From Autumnicola musiva (GTDB lineage: Bacteria > Bacteroidota > Bacteroidia > Flavobacteriales > Flavobacteriaceae): a stretch of 64,000 bases of DNA. Shown one piece after another: positions 63,941 to 64,000 of the stretch; position 1 is the stretch's first letter; each line of letters starts with the position of its first letter. A program made the translations under genes and the position numbers. The notes beneath the pieces are model-generated. The model saw only the letters and a list, made by a program, of their open reading frames with translations. It was not told where the DNA came from and searched no databases. The stretch is taken from NCBI RefSeq assembly GCF_031846585.1, contig NZ_JAVRHK010000018.1, positions 3,985-67,984 of the forward strand. Reading direction: 5' to 3'.

Positions 63941-64000
63941 GGAGTAAGGACGCGGACTTGTCGGCTTAGTTATTTTCTTTATTGGTTTCTAAAATTACAA

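Overview
The window reads as a piece of a Bacteroidota chromosome, most likely a marine or saline Flavobacteriaceae member. The evidence is the gene families (long NusB, PUR/DUF3276 protein, cyclophilin-FKBP fusion, many SPII lipoproteins), repeated promoter boxes of the form TAnnTTTG, near absence of Shine-Dalgarno sites, and a tmRNA whose tag ends in NNYALAA. The species cannot be named from sequence alone.

Positions 1-39,290 are ordinary core chromosome. They hold a truncated moxR, two periplasmic SurA/PpiC-type foldases, an OmpH/Skp-like chaperone, guaB, an HMG-CoA lyase-like gene, a LysE exporter, pyrD, ggt, pepT, a VWA lipoprotein, yajC, a DUF1573 lipoprotein, nusB, a leucine-type dehydrogenase, an ABC exporter, a PUR protein, CsaA, a 1-Cys peroxiredoxin, a DinB/YfiT protein, the dual immunophilin, an amidohydrolase, a PiT-like permease, a beta-barrel/TPR gene pair, ftsE, typA, kdsA, two tandem endonuclease/exonuclease/phosphatase genes, and a small regulator locus whose two promoters share one palindromic operator. 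Hairpin terminators separate most units.

A tmRNA gene (ssrA, 39,288-39,684) is the integration site of a 22.2-kb AT-rich element (39,687-61,935). A 14-bp direct repeat of the tmRNA 3' end bounds it. GGTGACAA arm sites with an exact 12-bp period lie inside both ends. A tyrosine integrase, an excisionase-like protein, a Rep_3 initiator with iterons and a MobC-like protein make up its backbone; no relaxase was seen. Its left end supplies a new terminator for the tmRNA.

The cargo looks like a defence island: (i) an HTH-ImmA/IrrE to putAbiC operon; (ii) a reverse transcriptase with a downstream GIY-YIG nuclease and, upstream, a 350-nt structured region with its own TAnnTTTG box, closed by a 10-bp terminal inverted repeat and containing a 75-codon hydrophobic open frame; (iii) an intact IS256-family element; (iv) a coiled-coil protein with a CoiA-like zinc motif; (v) a type IIG restriction-modification enzyme. 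Lipoprotein, outer-membrane and unknown genes follow. Two modules carry a degenerate duplicate of a gene's 3' end at their boundary, as if modules had been exchanged by recombination in 3' tails. A 196-bp stretch near the mobilization gene folds as six perfect nested helices and matches no family I know.

To the right of the element is a second, CTnDOT-like integrase gene behind a perfect 18-bp hairpin at its start codon, then mostly unexplained sequence to the window end. The best candidate for an undescribed system is the ncRNA-RT-GIY-YIG unit. It resembles the architecture of DRT2-type defence systems but has an added nuclease.
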